Notes: generated by a model not told the origin, from the sequence alone. 64,000 bases of DNA from Desulfuromonadales bacterium (GCA_014860225.1 JACZKE010000006.1:1-64000), one strand, 5' to 3'. Shown: positions 6,546-15,645, counted from the stretch's first letter. Program-made: numbers and translations.

Positions 6546-7610
6546 CTATAAGGGCAGTTCAAACCAGACCAAGGTCTCTCCAGGAGAGCTTTGCGCTCCC
6601 ACTTTTCCTCCATGCGCTTCTATTAACTGTTTGACAATCGCCAGACCGATGCCTGCGCCACCTGCGTCGCGGGAGCGGGAGGGATCGGCGGTGAAGAATC
6701 GTTCGAAGATAAAAGGGATATCTTTCTCGGGTATCCCTGTACCACTGTTGACAAAAGCAACGTGGGCAACCTGCTTGTCCGCTGTGCAGGTTATTTCAAC
6801 GGAGCCACCTGCCGGGGTGTACTTCCAGCAGTTTTCCACCAGGTTACGGATTGCCTGCAGCAGTTTGTCGCGATCAGCCTGCACTATCAGATGTTTAGGG
6901 AGTTGTGTTTCGATACGAATTTGTTTCTCGTCAAAATTCATCCGGTAGAGCCTCAGAATTCCCCGGAGGCATTCGATCAGGTCAACGGCTTGTCGTTCGA
7001 GAAAAGCGTGTGCGGCGTCAGCGCGGGCAAGCTGACCGAGGTCTTCAACCAGGTTGACCAGGCGCAGGTTCTCCTGCTGCAACATGTCGAAGATCTGTTT
7101 ATCCGGGGGAATAACGCCGTCGCTCAAGCCTTCCAGATAACCGCGCAGGTTGGTCAAGGGAGTACGCAGCTCATGTGCAACATCAGCGACCATCGTTTTA
7201 CGCAGGCGTTCCAGCTTCTCGAGACTGTCACCCATCATGTTAAATGCCGTGCCGAGCTCGCCGATTTCGTCGGTGCGGCTTGCCTCAACCCGTGCCGTAA
7301 AATTCCCTTTGGCAATCTGACCACTGGCTTGGCTCATCTGCACTAGAGGACGCAAGACCCGTCTGGTCAGCAGGTAACTGAGCAGAGAGGCGAGTACCAG
7401 CGCCACCAGGCTCGCCCACAGCAGGTAACGATGCACTGCTGCAAGAAAGGCGTGGTGCGTATCGGTCGGCGAAACCATGTACTTGTCCATCAGCACCATG
7501 AAGTAATCGGCAGCCAGTTGGTCGAATGCAAACCAGATGATACCAATGATCACGCCGATCACCGGAACGGTTGTGAACAACATCAGTTTCCAGTGCAGAC
7601 GAAATTTCAT
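6546..7610 (-). CDS. Membrane sensor histidine kinase
   Basis: This 354-residue kinase has a first membrane helix (about residues 10-30), a short periplasmic loop of about 35 residues, and a second helix (about 60-82). These are followed by HAMP, a HisKA domain with the phosphorylated histidine in VAHELRTPLTNL, and a HATPase domain with NLVENCWKYTP (N box) and AGGAGIGLAIVKQLIEAHGG (G box). The sensory loop is too small for a folded ligand-binding domain, so it may sense the membrane or a partner protein. It overlaps the response regulator gene by 4 bases and is followed on the same strand by msrBA. Confidence 0.93.
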   Translation of the reverse strand: MKFRLHWKLMLFTTVPVIGVIIGIIWFAFDQLAADYFMVLMDKYMVSPTDTHHAFLAAVHRYLLWASLVALVLASLLSYLLTRRVLRPLVQMSQASGQIAKGNFTARVEASRTDEIGELGTAFNMMGDSLEKLERLRKTMVADVAHELRTPLTNLRGYLEGLSDGVIPPDKQIFDMLQQENLRLVNLVEDLGQLARADAAHAFLERQAVDLIECLRGILRLYRMNFDEKQIRIETQLPKHLIVQADRDKLLQAIRNLVENCWKYTPAGGSVEITCTADKQVAHVAFVNSGTGIPEKDIPFIFERFFTADPSRSRDAGGAGIGLAIVKQLIEAHGGKVGAQSSPGETLVWFELPL

Positions 7611-8314
7611 GACGATTCCCGCTCGATAAAACGGTAACCAAAGCCACGCACCGTCTCAATAAAGCGTGGCGCGTTGGGATCATCCGAAAGCTTCTGGCGA
7701 AGATGACCAATGTGGACATCGACAACGCGGTCAACAACGGATTCACCGCGTATATAGATATGGTTAAGCAGATCATCACGTGAAAATGCTTTACCCGGTG
7801 TGCTCATCAGGGCCTGCAATAACTTGTATTCAACCGCTGTCAGGTCAACGTTCTGGTCATCAAGGGTGACGCGGCGTTTTTCCATATCGAGAACCAGGCC
7901 GTTGTGGCTGAAATGTTGAATCGGGACCGAGTTCCTTGTCGTGCGTCTCAGGATCGCCTTGACCCTCTCCACCAGTTCGCGTGGGCTGAAAGGTTTGATG
8001 ACATAGTCATCCGCACCAAGTGAGAGCCCCAGCACCCGATCGATCTCTTCTTCACGCGCAGTCAATATCAGGATGGGGACATCCGAGAACTTACGGAGCT
8101 CCCGGCAGATTTCCCAGCCATCAACGTTCGGCAGCATGATATCGAGAATAACGAAGCCAGGATTCTGAAGGCGAACAAATTCAAGGGCCTCCCCACCATC
8201 GTGTACCATGCGGGTTGCAAATCCCTCCTTTTCCAGGTAGGTGGAAATCAGGGCGGCCGTATTGTGATCATCTTCGATAATCAGAACCGGGTCAGTTCTT
8301 TTTGCAACGCTCAT
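7607..8314 (-). CDS. OmpR-family response regulator
   Basis: This 235-residue protein has an N-terminal receiver (VLIIEDD acidic pocket, phospho-acceptor Asp in VILDIMLPNVDG, LTARE, and KPFSPRELVERV with the conserved lysine). Its C-terminal winged helix ends in VVDVHIGHLRQKL and FIETVRGFGYRF. It is the first gene of a kinase pair with 4-base overlap, so the two are translationally coupled. By position it could regulate the downstream exported methionine sulfoxide reductases, as the HprSR pair does for MsrPQ in E. coli. That parallel is an inference. Confidence 0.94.
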   Translation of the reverse strand: MSVAKRTDPVLIIEDDHNTAALISTYLEKEGFATRMVHDGGEALEFVRLQNPGFVILDIMLPNVDGWEICRELRKFSDVPILILTAREEEIDRVLGLSLGADDYVIKPFSPRELVERVKAILRRTTRNSVPIQHFSHNGLVLDMEKRRVTLDDQNVDLTAVEYKLLQALMSTPGKAFSRDDLLNHIYIRGESVVDRVVDVHIGHLRQKLSDDPNAPRFIETVRGFGYRFIERESS

Positions 8315-8554
8315 TGGAACCCTTTGGCGGATGAATGACTATGACCAATTAAGGATATCATCAGCTTTTTTGTTAACATATCAGCAGATTACACGTAAAT
8401 AGTCTCTCTGGCCAGTGTGACAGCACCCTGATTCGTGCGTGTTGGAAAAGTTAAATTGATAAACTTGACCAGGGGTTGAGAATAGCCTTGCATACCAGGA
8501 TCCTTCTTGTTCATATAATGTCTGAATTTGTCATTTATTTTAAGGAGGGGTGTT

Positions 8555-9436
8555 ATGTCGACTGGTGCACGAGGGGGGCGATTCGCATCGCCGGGACGAA
8601 GTCTGCTCAAGATTGTTTTGCTGCTGTGCTGCTGGCTGCCGTTGCCGGCAGTGTCCGGCAATGCTGCCGAGCTGATGTTGCCGCAGGTCTATACGGGGCA
8701 GGCTGATATCTGTGGCTGGTTGATGAGCGAAAAGCTGGATGGTGTGCGCGGTTACTGGGACGGCAAGCAAATGCTGTCGAAAAACGGCAACAGCTTTTAC
8801 CCGCCGGCAGCGTTTGTCAGAGATCTTCCGCCGTTTCCCGTAGAAGGGGAAATTTGGGGCGGGCGTGGCACATTTGAAAAGACGGCGTCAATCATCAAGC
8901 AGCAACAGCCAGATGACAGCTGGCTGCAGCTCCAGTTCGCCATCTTCGACGTGCCTCTGGCTCCCGGAGGCTTTTCCGCACGGTTATCCACAGCCAACGA
9001 CTGGTTCGCTGCCCAGCCCTCCGCTTATGCTTTCGTCATCGAGCAGGTCACGGTGCGCGATCAGTCCCACTTGCAGCAGGAATTGCAGAGGATTGAAAGG
9101 CTCGCTGGCGAAGGGCTGATTGTCCGCAAACCCGATGCTCTCTACGCTGCCGGACGCAGTTCCGAAGTTCTCAAAGTGAAAAACTATCAGGACGCTGAAG
9201 CGACTGTGATGGCACACCTGCCCGGTAAAGGGCGAAACCAGGGCAGGCTCGGCGCCTTGCTGGTAGCGCTTGCTGATGGCACGCAATTCAAGTTAGGCAG
9301 TGGTTTCAGTGATGCTGAACGGCAATCGCCACCGCCGGTCGGCACAGTTGTAACCTTCAAATTTTATGGTCAATTCAAATCCGGGATCCCCAGATTTCCA
9401 TCGTTCCTGCGCATCCGGAGTGATCAGGGACGTTAG
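8555..9436 (+). CDS. Exported minimal ATP-dependent DNA ligase (Lig E-like)
   Basis: This roughly 293-residue protein has the nucleotidyltransferase motif I as SEKLDGVRGYW, with the lysine that would be adenylated. Further motifs are EGEIW (motif III), FAIFDVP, GEGLIVRK (motif IV) and EVLKVKN (motif V), followed by a short OB-fold ending in FKFYGQFKSGIPRFPSF. It has no extra DNA-binding domain. A secretion signal is visible (LLKIVLLLCCWLPLPAVSGNAAE). Minimal ligases with such signals (Lig E type) seal nicks in the periplasm or outside the cell and have been linked to DNA uptake or extracellular DNA. The start at 8555 follows AAGGAGGGG and is preferred over an upstream in-frame ATG. Confidence 0.88.
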   Translation: MSTGARGGRFASPGRSLLKIVLLLCCWLPLPAVSGNAAELMLPQVYTGQADICGWLMSEKLDGVRGYWDGKQMLSKNGNSFYPPAAFVRDLPPFPVEGEIWGGRGTFEKTASIIKQQQPDDSWLQLQFAIFDVPLAPGGFSARLSTANDWFAAQPSAYAFVIEQVTVRDQSHLQQELQRIERLAGEGLIVRKPDALYAAGRSSEVLKVKNYQDAEATVMAHLPGKGRNQGRLGALLVALADGTQFKLGSGFSDAERQSPPPVGTVVTFKFYGQFKSGIPRFPSFLRIRSDQGR

Positions 9437-9523
9437 TGCCCCTGCTGGTTAATTCTGATCTGTTTCAGCTGAACCATAATGCCCTGACTTTTAGCTGATC
9501 CACAGTATTAATCGCGAACGCCA

Positions 9524-12043
9524 TTAATCAATATCAAGCAGTGCCTGCAGAGTATCCCGCATCGCAGAAATACTCACCGGCTTCTGCAGAAAACCGACCA
9601 AACCCTCTTCGCCGAGGAACTTCTGGGCAACCTCCTGCTCACTGTAGCCGCTCGACATGATGATCTTGATGTCGGGCTGGATTTGCCGCAGCTCCCGGAA
9701 GCACTGCTCGCCGTCCATGTTTGGCATGGTCAGATCGAGGATCACCAAGGCGATGCCGGGGGTTTTCCGGAAAATGGCCACTGCTTCCAGGCCATCGTTG
9801 GCCGAGATAGCAGTGAAGCCCAGCTCCTTCAGCATTTCGACTCCCACCCACCGCACCGTCTCCTCGTCGTCGACCAGAAGTATCGTGCAGTGGCTCCGCC
9901 AGTTGTCCAGGCAAGCATCATTCTTGACAATTGCTGCAGGCTGGCTGCTGGCAGGGAGCAACACCTTGAATGTGGTCCCTATGTCAGGCTCGCTATAGAT
10001 TCTGATGGCCCCTTTGTGGCCCCTTACGATGCCGAGCACGGCGGCCATGCCCAAGCCACGGCCGGTGAATTTGGTGGTGAAGAAGGGGTCGAAAATTTTT
10101 GTGAGGGTCTCCTGCTCCATGCCGCAGCCGCTATCGGTGACCTCCACGTACAAGTAGAGCCCACCGCGGAGGTTGTCATACTGCCAGACGTTGTTCAAAT
10201 AACTTGCGTTGCACTCCATGTAGCCGGTGGTGATGGTGATGACGCCGTTCTTCTCACCGATCGCTTCAGAAGCGTTAATGATCAGGTTCATGAATATCTG
10301 GCGTATCTGGGTGGCGTCGGCCTCAAGGGTTGGTAGATTCGAGGCCAGGTTAAAACGCAGCTCCACCGCTTTGGAGATGGAAACCTCCAGCATATGTACC
10401 ATCTCCTCTAGGAGACGGTTTAGATTCAGGTTTTCTACGACGAACTTTCCTTTGCCGGAATAGGCCAACATCTGTCTGGCCAGATCAGCGGCGCGGGCCG
10501 CGGCGGCCTCAATCTTTTGGAGGTTGTCGATGGCGGGCGATTCTGGATTAAGGCGCATCAGGGCCAGGTCTGCGTTACCGATTATGGCCGTGAGGATGTT
10601 GTTGAAGTCGTGGGCAATGCCGCCGGCCAACACCCCCAGGCTCTCCAGCTTCTGTGCGTGAAAAATTTGGCGCTCCAGGTTGAGACGTTCTTTCTCTGCA
10701 TGTTTGCGCTCACTGATTTCCTGATTGAGCAGCTTATTGGTCCGTAATAATTCAGCCGTGCGCTCCGCAACACTCTGCTCCAGCTCTGCGTTGGTCTGAT
10801 GGAGGTCAGCCATCAACCTTTTCCGCTCGGTGATATCGATCATGGCACCATAAAGACGTATACCATTTCCCGCCGAGTCCCGTTCAAAACGGCCTAGCGC
10901 TTCCAGGGTGTGCACAGTGCCATCAGGCAATTGCACTCTGTATTCAGCCCTGTAATCTTCTGCCCTTTCAACCGCCCGTTGTATTAGCGCCTCTGTTGCT
11001 GGCAAGTCGTCCGCATGGATCCGGTCGGCCCAGTGCCGGTAGGTTGGAATAAAGCTGTCCGGCTCGTAGCCGAACATGCGGTAGTGTTCGCTGTTCCAGG
11101 TGATGGTCCCGCTAGGAAGATGCCAGTCCCAAGTCGCCAGATGCGCGGCATCCAGCGCCAGTCGCAAACGCTCTTCGCTCAGGCGGGCCGTATCTTCCGC
11201 CTCCTTAAGGCGGCGAATATCGAGGTTGATACCAACCCAGCAGCTCACCTCACCATGATCATTAAGAACGGGAACTCCGCGTGCCAAAACCGGATGCCAT
11301 TGGCCATCCACGCCGTGAATACGATGTTCAATGTCCCAGACAGATTTGGCGGCTACACATTTCTTCCACGCCGAAATGGTGCGCTCCGCATCGTCGGGGT
11401 GGAGAACTTTGCTCCAGCCGAAAGAAGAACACTCTTCCTGGGTTAAGCCCACCAGTCTGAGAAAAGAATTGCTGATGTATCTATTCCTTCCATCAGCGGT
11501 GCAGACCCAGACACCGTAGTCTATGGATTCACCTATGGAGCGGTAAATCTCTTCGCTCTGCCGTAGCGCCTCTTCGGCATGTTTCTGTCGTGTTATGTCA
11601 TAGTTGATGCCGAGAAAGATCAAGGCTTGGCCGTCATTAGTAAACCCCCCTTTGCCGGCCATCCAGCGCACCTCGCCATCGGCGCGTATAATGCGAAACT
11701 CCGCATCGAAGATTCCGACCCGTTTCGCTTCATCCCAAGCTCTAGCCAAAAGTTCCAGGTCTTCGGGGTGGACATAGCGGAAGAAGGATTCGGGACCAGG
11801 GGGAACGTCGCCCGGCAGAAGGCCGAGCAGTTCAAACTCCGTGTCGTTCCACCGGCCTTCTCCTGTCCGGAGATCGAACTCGAAGATCCCGGTTGAACTG
11901 GCTTGGAGTGCCAACCGCAAACGCTCTTCGCCAGGGCGCAACGATGCCTTGGCTTGCAGGGTCTCTTCGGTGTTTTTCAATTGGAGCTGGAGGATTTCCA
12001 GTTTTTTTAGAAGGTCTTGTCGGGACATCTTGTCGGGGGTCAT
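9524..12043 (-). CDS. Soluble PAS hybrid sensor histidine kinase with receiver
   Basis: This 839-residue protein starts with a short coiled coil. Three PAS/PAC units follow (about 45-160, 160-285 and 285-410, each ending in a D(I/L)xxRK-type PAC end), then a coiled coil. The HisKA domain (phospho-His in GIAHDFNNILTAI), HATPase (NLIINASEAIG, GRGLGMAAVLGIV) and C-terminal receiver (ILLVDDEE, ILDLTMPNMDG, SSGYSE, LQKPVS) come last. No membrane helix is seen, so it should sense cytoplasmic redox, light or small-molecule signals through PAS cofactors. No DNA-binding output is present, and no cognate histidine phosphotransfer protein or effector lies nearby. Confidence 0.93.
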   Translation of the reverse strand: MTPDKMSRQDLLKKLEILQLQLKNTEETLQAKASLRPGEERLRLALQASSTGIFEFDLRTGEGRWNDTEFELLGLLPGDVPPGPESFFRYVHPEDLELLARAWDEAKRVGIFDAEFRIIRADGEVRWMAGKGGFTNDGQALIFLGINYDITRQKHAEEALRQSEEIYRSIGESIDYGVWVCTADGRNRYISNSFLRLVGLTQEECSSFGWSKVLHPDDAERTISAWKKCVAAKSVWDIEHRIHGVDGQWHPVLARGVPVLNDHGEVSCWVGINLDIRRLKEAEDTARLSEERLRLALDAAHLATWDWHLPSGTITWNSEHYRMFGYEPDSFIPTYRHWADRIHADDLPATEALIQRAVERAEDYRAEYRVQLPDGTVHTLEALGRFERDSAGNGIRLYGAMIDITERKRLMADLHQTNAELEQSVAERTAELLRTNKLLNQEISERKHAEKERLNLERQIFHAQKLESLGVLAGGIAHDFNNILTAIIGNADLALMRLNPESPAIDNLQKIEAAAARAADLARQMLAYSGKGKFVVENLNLNRLLEEMVHMLEVSISKAVELRFNLASNLPTLEADATQIRQIFMNLIINASEAIGEKNGVITITTGYMECNASYLNNVWQYDNLRGGLYLYVEVTDSGCGMEQETLTKIFDPFFTTKFTGRGLGMAAVLGIVRGHKGAIRIYSEPDIGTTFKVLLPASSQPAAIVKNDACLDNWRSHCTILLVDDEETVRWVGVEMLKELGFTAISANDGLEAVAIFRKTPGIALVILDLTMPNMDGEQCFRELRQIQPDIKIIMSSGYSEQEVAQKFLGEEGLVGFLQKPVSISAMRDTLQALLDID

Positions 12044-12254
12044 AGCATCACCTCTGCATTCCGCTTTTGCGTTCAGGAAAGTTCTGTTACGCGGAGCCCC
12101 ACCCCAACCAGCGTGTTCAATGCCAAAGTGGGGCCAGAGGCCTGACAGACAGGCTAATGTCCGTCCTGCGCAGATAAGTGCATATCAATTATCCTGGAAT
12201 CGAGGAGGGAATCAATAGTACCTCAAGACCTGATTTTGCATCATAGCCTTTGAG

Positions 12255-12385
12255 AACACCACAAAATAAAGGGTTATCTTCTGATGTGAGAGTGGCGCTT
12301 TTTTCGTGTTTCTCGAGGTTTATTGCTGCGAGATTGGCAACAGGTTTGACAATGGGGTGAGCAGGACAGGATATCGGAAAGCTGT
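12255..12385 (+). repeat. Diverged copy of the tRNA-Glu 3' flank, with terminator-like hairpin
   Basis: The segment starting ACCACAAAATAAAGGG matches the tRNA-Glu 3' end and terminator at 1232-1278 (GCCACAAAGTTAAAGGG...), and weaker similarity continues for about 80 bases. Its hairpin at 12267-12303 has the same layout as the tRNA terminator and ends in a better T-run. No tRNA body precedes it. This may be the second end of an old integration at tRNA-Glu or the scar of a lost tRNA copy. It overlaps the 3' end of the small membrane-protein gene. Confidence 0.55.
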
Positions 12386-12601
12386 GATGCTGTTGTCTGA
12401 GATACGGTTTTTAGCGTTTGACTTATTCAAAACCAACTCGCTTGATGTGAAAGGTTGTCTCCCGCGTACCGCAAATGCAATCACAGCGGTCGCGAGCATA
12501 CCGCCGAATTCCATTGCGCCGAACGCAACCCAGAACGAGTACTGAACGGTCAGAAAAACAAACAATCCCAAAACGAACGCAAGGAAAATAAGTAAACGCA
12601 T
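12320..12601 (-). CDS. Small membrane protein, unknown
   Basis: The predicted protein of about 93 residues begins MRLLIFLAFVLGLFVFLTVQ and has two hydrophobic segments (about 1-20 and 25-45), followed by a hydrophilic tail. The start at 12601 has AGAGG a few bases upstream. I do not recognise a family. The C-terminal tail is encoded by sequence that also forms the tRNA-flank duplicate, so the original gene end may have been replaced. Treat it as a possible gene with a rearranged end. Confidence 0.4.
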   Translation of the reverse strand: MRLLIFLAFVLGLFVFLTVQYSFWVAFGAMEFGGMLATAVIAFAVRGRQPFTSSELVLNKSNAKNRISDNSITAFRYPVLLTPLSNLLPISQQ

Positions 12602-12856
12602 ATACAAGACCTCTGCAGTAGAAATGGTTGCAAATACGTTTTCACAACAACCCTTTGTTGCCTGATAAGCTACTGTCTTGCCCAATAAAAGTAAACGTGG
12701 GGGTTCGTAAGATATGAAACGATATATCGCGGGGCCTAACTGTATAAAGGCACAATTTGATCACTCTGTTTACGAATTAACAAGTCAGTCATGAAATCCC
12801 GTTATATACGCCGCTGGCAATTGAATGACCTGGCAATCGCCTGATCTTGTAGAATG

Positions 12857-13282
12857 TCACCCTTCTCCTTCTCGATAGTTCGCCGGGATAATAGCCTCCT
12901 TTTTTCGATACACCATCCCTTGGAAAATGGCGACGATGGCATTGTCATCATCGGTAATCTGAACAGAGTACGATGCCAGCCTGGGATTCCGTGTCTGCTC
13001 CCTGGCTTCGGCGTAAAGGGTTCCACTGGTGGCAGCTTTGACGAAAGAGATGCTTACGTTTATGCCCATTGCCAGCGTGCCATGAGAGTTTGAGGCGACC
13101 GCAAAAGCAAAGTCAGCAAGGGTAAATATGGCACCTCCATGTACAGTTCTGGCCCCATTAAAGTGGTACGGCTCAATCCTCATGCTGGCTTTTGCCCGCC
13201 CCGGACCGACCTCAAGAAGTTCTATGCCATTATGTCGGGCAAACAAGTCTTCCGCAGAAAAAAACTGCATTATCTCTTTCAT
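12857..13282 (-). CDS. PaaI-type hotdog thioesterase
   Basis: This roughly 141-residue protein carries the hotdog signature HFNGARTVHGGAIFTLADFA. The HGG turn and the acidic residue of the central helix are typical of PaaI/YbgC-like acyl-CoA thioesterases. These enzymes release coenzyme A from phenylacetyl-type or other acyl-CoAs in the cytoplasm. The start at 13282 (MKEIMQFF) gives the usual family length and follows a purine-rich AGGG; an ATG 60 bases upstream would add about 20 poorly conserved residues. No pathway partner is adjacent, although aromatic acyl-CoA chemistry is predicted at 46-51 kb. Confidence 0.82.
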   Translation of the reverse strand: MKEIMQFFSAEDLFARHNGIELLEVGPGRAKASMRIEPYHFNGARTVHGGAIFTLADFAFAVASNSHGTLAMGINVSISFVKAATSGTLYAEAREQTRNPRLASYSVQITDDDNAIVAIFQGMVYRKKEAIIPANYREGEG

Positions 13283-13536
13283 GAGACCCTGATCCTCTCC
13301 GTTTTGTTTGTTAGGGGTATTTTCTGCAAGCATACCATCCAAAACTCTGCTGCAGGCAGTGTTATTGTTGCAAACACGCTTTCATTAATTAGGGATGATA
13401 TGTAGCAAATCGCGTGGCGATGGCCTGTCCGGTCTGGTTTGCAGCCCGTCATCTTTCTGCCGGTTCCGATGTCGGATGAATTCTTTCATCGAAGTCACCC
13501 GCTGAGGTTGTTGACGATCTTTGAAAAGCGGAAATG

Positions 13537-14343
13537 TTAATTGCCGGGACTTGGCCACATCTGCTTGGCAACCTGTTGGCCATTTTTGATTTGATTCAGA
13601 TTCATTTGTCTCTGCGCGATTTCGATGTTGTCTCGAGCTATTGCGGCGCCATTGGCCTCAGCCTCAACCCAGCATCTGTAAGCATCTTCATAGCTTTGCG
13701 GAACACCTCTGCCCTCAAAATACATGTTCCCCAGATTGTTTTGGGCATCCGCATCTCCTTGCGCAGCTGCCATGCGATACCACCTCACCGCTTGCTTTTG
13801 GTCCTGTCCCACACCTTGGCCATTTGCATACATGTTGCCGAGATTGCACTGGGCAACCGCATTGCCCTGCTCAGCAGCCATGCGATACCATCTTACCGCG
13901 TTCTTATAGCTCCGTTCTGAGCCTTGTCCGCTTTCTAACATGAACCCAAGATTATTCTGGGCAATTGCATGACCTTGCTCGGCGGCCTTTCGATACCACT
14001 TCACTGCTTTCTTGTAGTTTTTAGGTACATCTCGGACTTGAGAATACATAACCCCTAGATTGTTCTGGGCGTCCGCTTCTCCTTGCTCGGCAGCCATGCG
14101 ATACCACTTCACAGCCTCCTTATAGTTCTGTTCCACGCCTTGGCCGTTTGCATACATGGTCCCGAGATTGTTCTGGGAAATGGCGCAACCTTTCTCAGCT
14201 TCAATAAGCCAGAGTTGACAGGCCTTTTTAAAATTTCCTGCAGCATAAGCCTGCAAGCCATCTTCACGATGTTCAGCAATCGGTACAGATGCCAGGGCAA
14301 TAAGAATGAGCACAACAACATTGATTTGAAGTAACTGTTTCAT
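13537..14343 (-). CDS. Exported Sel1-like repeat protein
   Basis: This 268-residue protein has a signal peptide (MKQLLQINVVVLILIALASVPIA) followed by about six Sel1-type helical repeats of 36 residues. Their consensus is visible as AVKWYRMAAEQG-ADAQNNLGVMY. Sel1 proteins are alpha-solenoid scaffolds that mediate protein-protein contacts, often in the envelope. The start at 14343 is set by AGGAGG directly upstream; an in-frame ATG 63 bases earlier lacks such a site and would place charged residues before the signal peptide. The near-identical repeats make the gene prone to expansion and contraction. No operon partner is seen. Confidence 0.85.
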   Translation of the reverse strand: MKQLLQINVVVLILIALASVPIAEHREDGLQAYAAGNFKKACQLWLIEAEKGCAISQNNLGTMYANGQGVEQNYKEAVKWYRMAAEQGEADAQNNLGVMYSQVRDVPKNYKKAVKWYRKAAEQGHAIAQNNLGFMLESGQGSERSYKNAVRWYRMAAEQGNAVAQCNLGNMYANGQGVGQDQKQAVRWYRMAAAQGDADAQNNLGNMYFEGRGVPQSYEDAYRCWVEAEANGAAIARDNIEIAQRQMNLNQIKNGQQVAKQMWPSPGN

Positions 14344-14602
14344 AGGACCTCCTGTTCGCTTCCCAACAGGACACGCGCAAAACAAACAACCGCTGGTCCG
14401 CATCATGCCGGCAACAGCAGTCTATCGGCTGGTCATATTGTTCGGATTGATCAAGACAGTCCTCCGTGGCGATGGAGCGTTGTTGGTTTGTTGTCATCAA
14501 CTTTACCAGGACGTGAACCGAGGTCAAATGTGAGGTGTTTTGTCCTCACGGCAAGACTGCGACATGGCAGAAGCTTTTTGCGCAAGTCCCACTGACGAAT
14601 AT

Positions 14603-14630
14603 TTGCCTGCAGCTTGCAATCGTATATAAA
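14603..14630 (+). promoter_or_regulatory. Possible mscL promoter
   Basis: TTGCCT at 14603-14608 and TATAAA at 14625-14630 are separated by 16 bases; a TATAAT follows a few bases later. It lies about 110 bases upstream of the mscL start in the 394-base divergent gap between the Sel1 gene and mscL. No other feature is recognised in that gap. Confidence 0.35.
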
Positions 14631-14737
14631 CTGCTATAATTCCAGATGAAAAAGTTTAATATTCCGATTTGTTTGTGCTTTGCTTGAGTGGTGATTCTGG
14701 CTGGTAGTTCTAATCGCATTGAAGGGAGGTTCGTGTT

Positions 14738-15196
14738 ATGTCAATGATCAAGGAGTTCAAAGAGTTCGCGGTGAAGGGAAATGTGGTTGATATGGCGGTG
14801 GGTATCATTATCGGTGGCGCGTTTGGCACGATTGTCAAATCGCTGGTTGCTGATGTGATCATGCCCCCTATTGGAATGATGCTGGGCAATGTGGATTTTT
14901 CGCAACTTTTTATGGTTCTTAATCGCGGGGATGCACCCGGCCCTTTTGACACCATTGCCGAGGCCCAGGCTGCAGGCGCTGTAACCATCAATTATGGACT
15001 CTTTTTCAACGCCGTGATCAGTTTTGTGATTGTCGCTTTTGCTGTTTTCTTGCTGATAAGGGTTATGAACAGGCTGAAACGTGAGGAAGAGGTCCCTGCA
15101 GAAGAGCCAACGACCCGTGAATGTCCGCATTGTTTCTCGACAATTCCTATAAAAGCTACGCGTTGCCCTCACTGTACCTCTGAGCTCAATTCGTAG
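14738..15196 (+). CDS. mscL: Large-conductance mechanosensitive channel with C-terminal zinc ribbon
   Basis: This 152-residue protein is MscL, the channel that opens under membrane tension to release solutes during osmotic downshock. The N-terminal helix and TM1 are visible as [21 protein letters not shown] and [10 protein letters not shown], and TM2 as [21 protein letters not shown]. In place of the usual short C-terminal helical bundle, the tail has a CPHC...CPHC pair (about residues 128-147) that should form a zinc ribbon. GGGAGG upstream supports the start. It is monocistronic, followed by a terminator. Confidence 0.94.
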   Translation: MSMIKEFKEFAVKGNVVDMAVGIIIGGAFGTIVKSLVADVIMPPIGMMLGNVDFSQLFMVLNRGDAPGPFDTIAEAQAAGAVTINYGLFFNAVISFVIVAFAVFLLIRVMNRLKREEEVPAEEPTTRECPHCFSTIPIKATRCPHCTSELNS

Positions 15197-15261
15197 CCTA
15201 TTGGGGCACTGTCATTTTTTGCCGGGATCTGGTTTTTAGTCTGCCATAGATGTCACATTCA

Positions 15262-15300
15262 AGCAGCCTCTCTGGTTAATCCGGAAGGCTGCTTTATTTA
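15262..15300 (+). terminator. Rho-independent terminator after mscL
   Basis: AGCAGCCT (15262-15269) pairs with AGGCTGCT (15286-15293) around a loop that can itself pair (CTGG/CCGG). It is followed by the T-rich TTATTTATTG. Confidence 0.75.
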
Positions 15301-15645
15301 TTGTCTGGCACGTTCATACTGCACCGGCCAGTATGCTCTGCCTTGAAAACCTAGGCGGCGTGGATTGGCCAGTAAGGGTTACGCAGGTTTAGTGAACGCA
15401 TCTTCAGGGATGAGAACAGTATCCTCATTCAGGAACCTCGAGGCGCAGAGCGATGTCTTGCTGCAGATTAGCGTAAATAGTTTTCGTCCGGAGTTTCAGG
15501 GTGGGCGCTTAATAATTTCAATCCTTAAAATCAGCATCTTTCCCCATGACATCCAGCGTCCTTTTTTGTGGTCGAGACTGCGTTACAGAGGGAGTGATGC
15601 GGAAAAACAGGCCGTGTATAAAAAATAAGCACCAAAAAATATTTC
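15301..15645. other. Gene-free stretch upstream of gdhA
   Basis: No supported gene is seen. A frame of 87 codons exists on the plus strand, but it starts at TTG without a ribosome binding site and its product resembles nothing I know. The region may hold regulatory sequence for gdhA. No sigma-54 motif with correct GG-N10-GC spacing was found. Confidence 0.4.

Noticed and set aside
15303-15321. TGGCACG followed by TGC looked like a sigma-54 promoter for gdhA
   Set aside because: The distance between the GG and GC elements is two bases too long, and sigma-54 promoters tolerate almost no change in spacing.
15365-15628. An 87-codon plus-strand frame upstream of gdhA
   Set aside because: It begins at TTG without a ribosome binding site, and its product has no recognisable motif.
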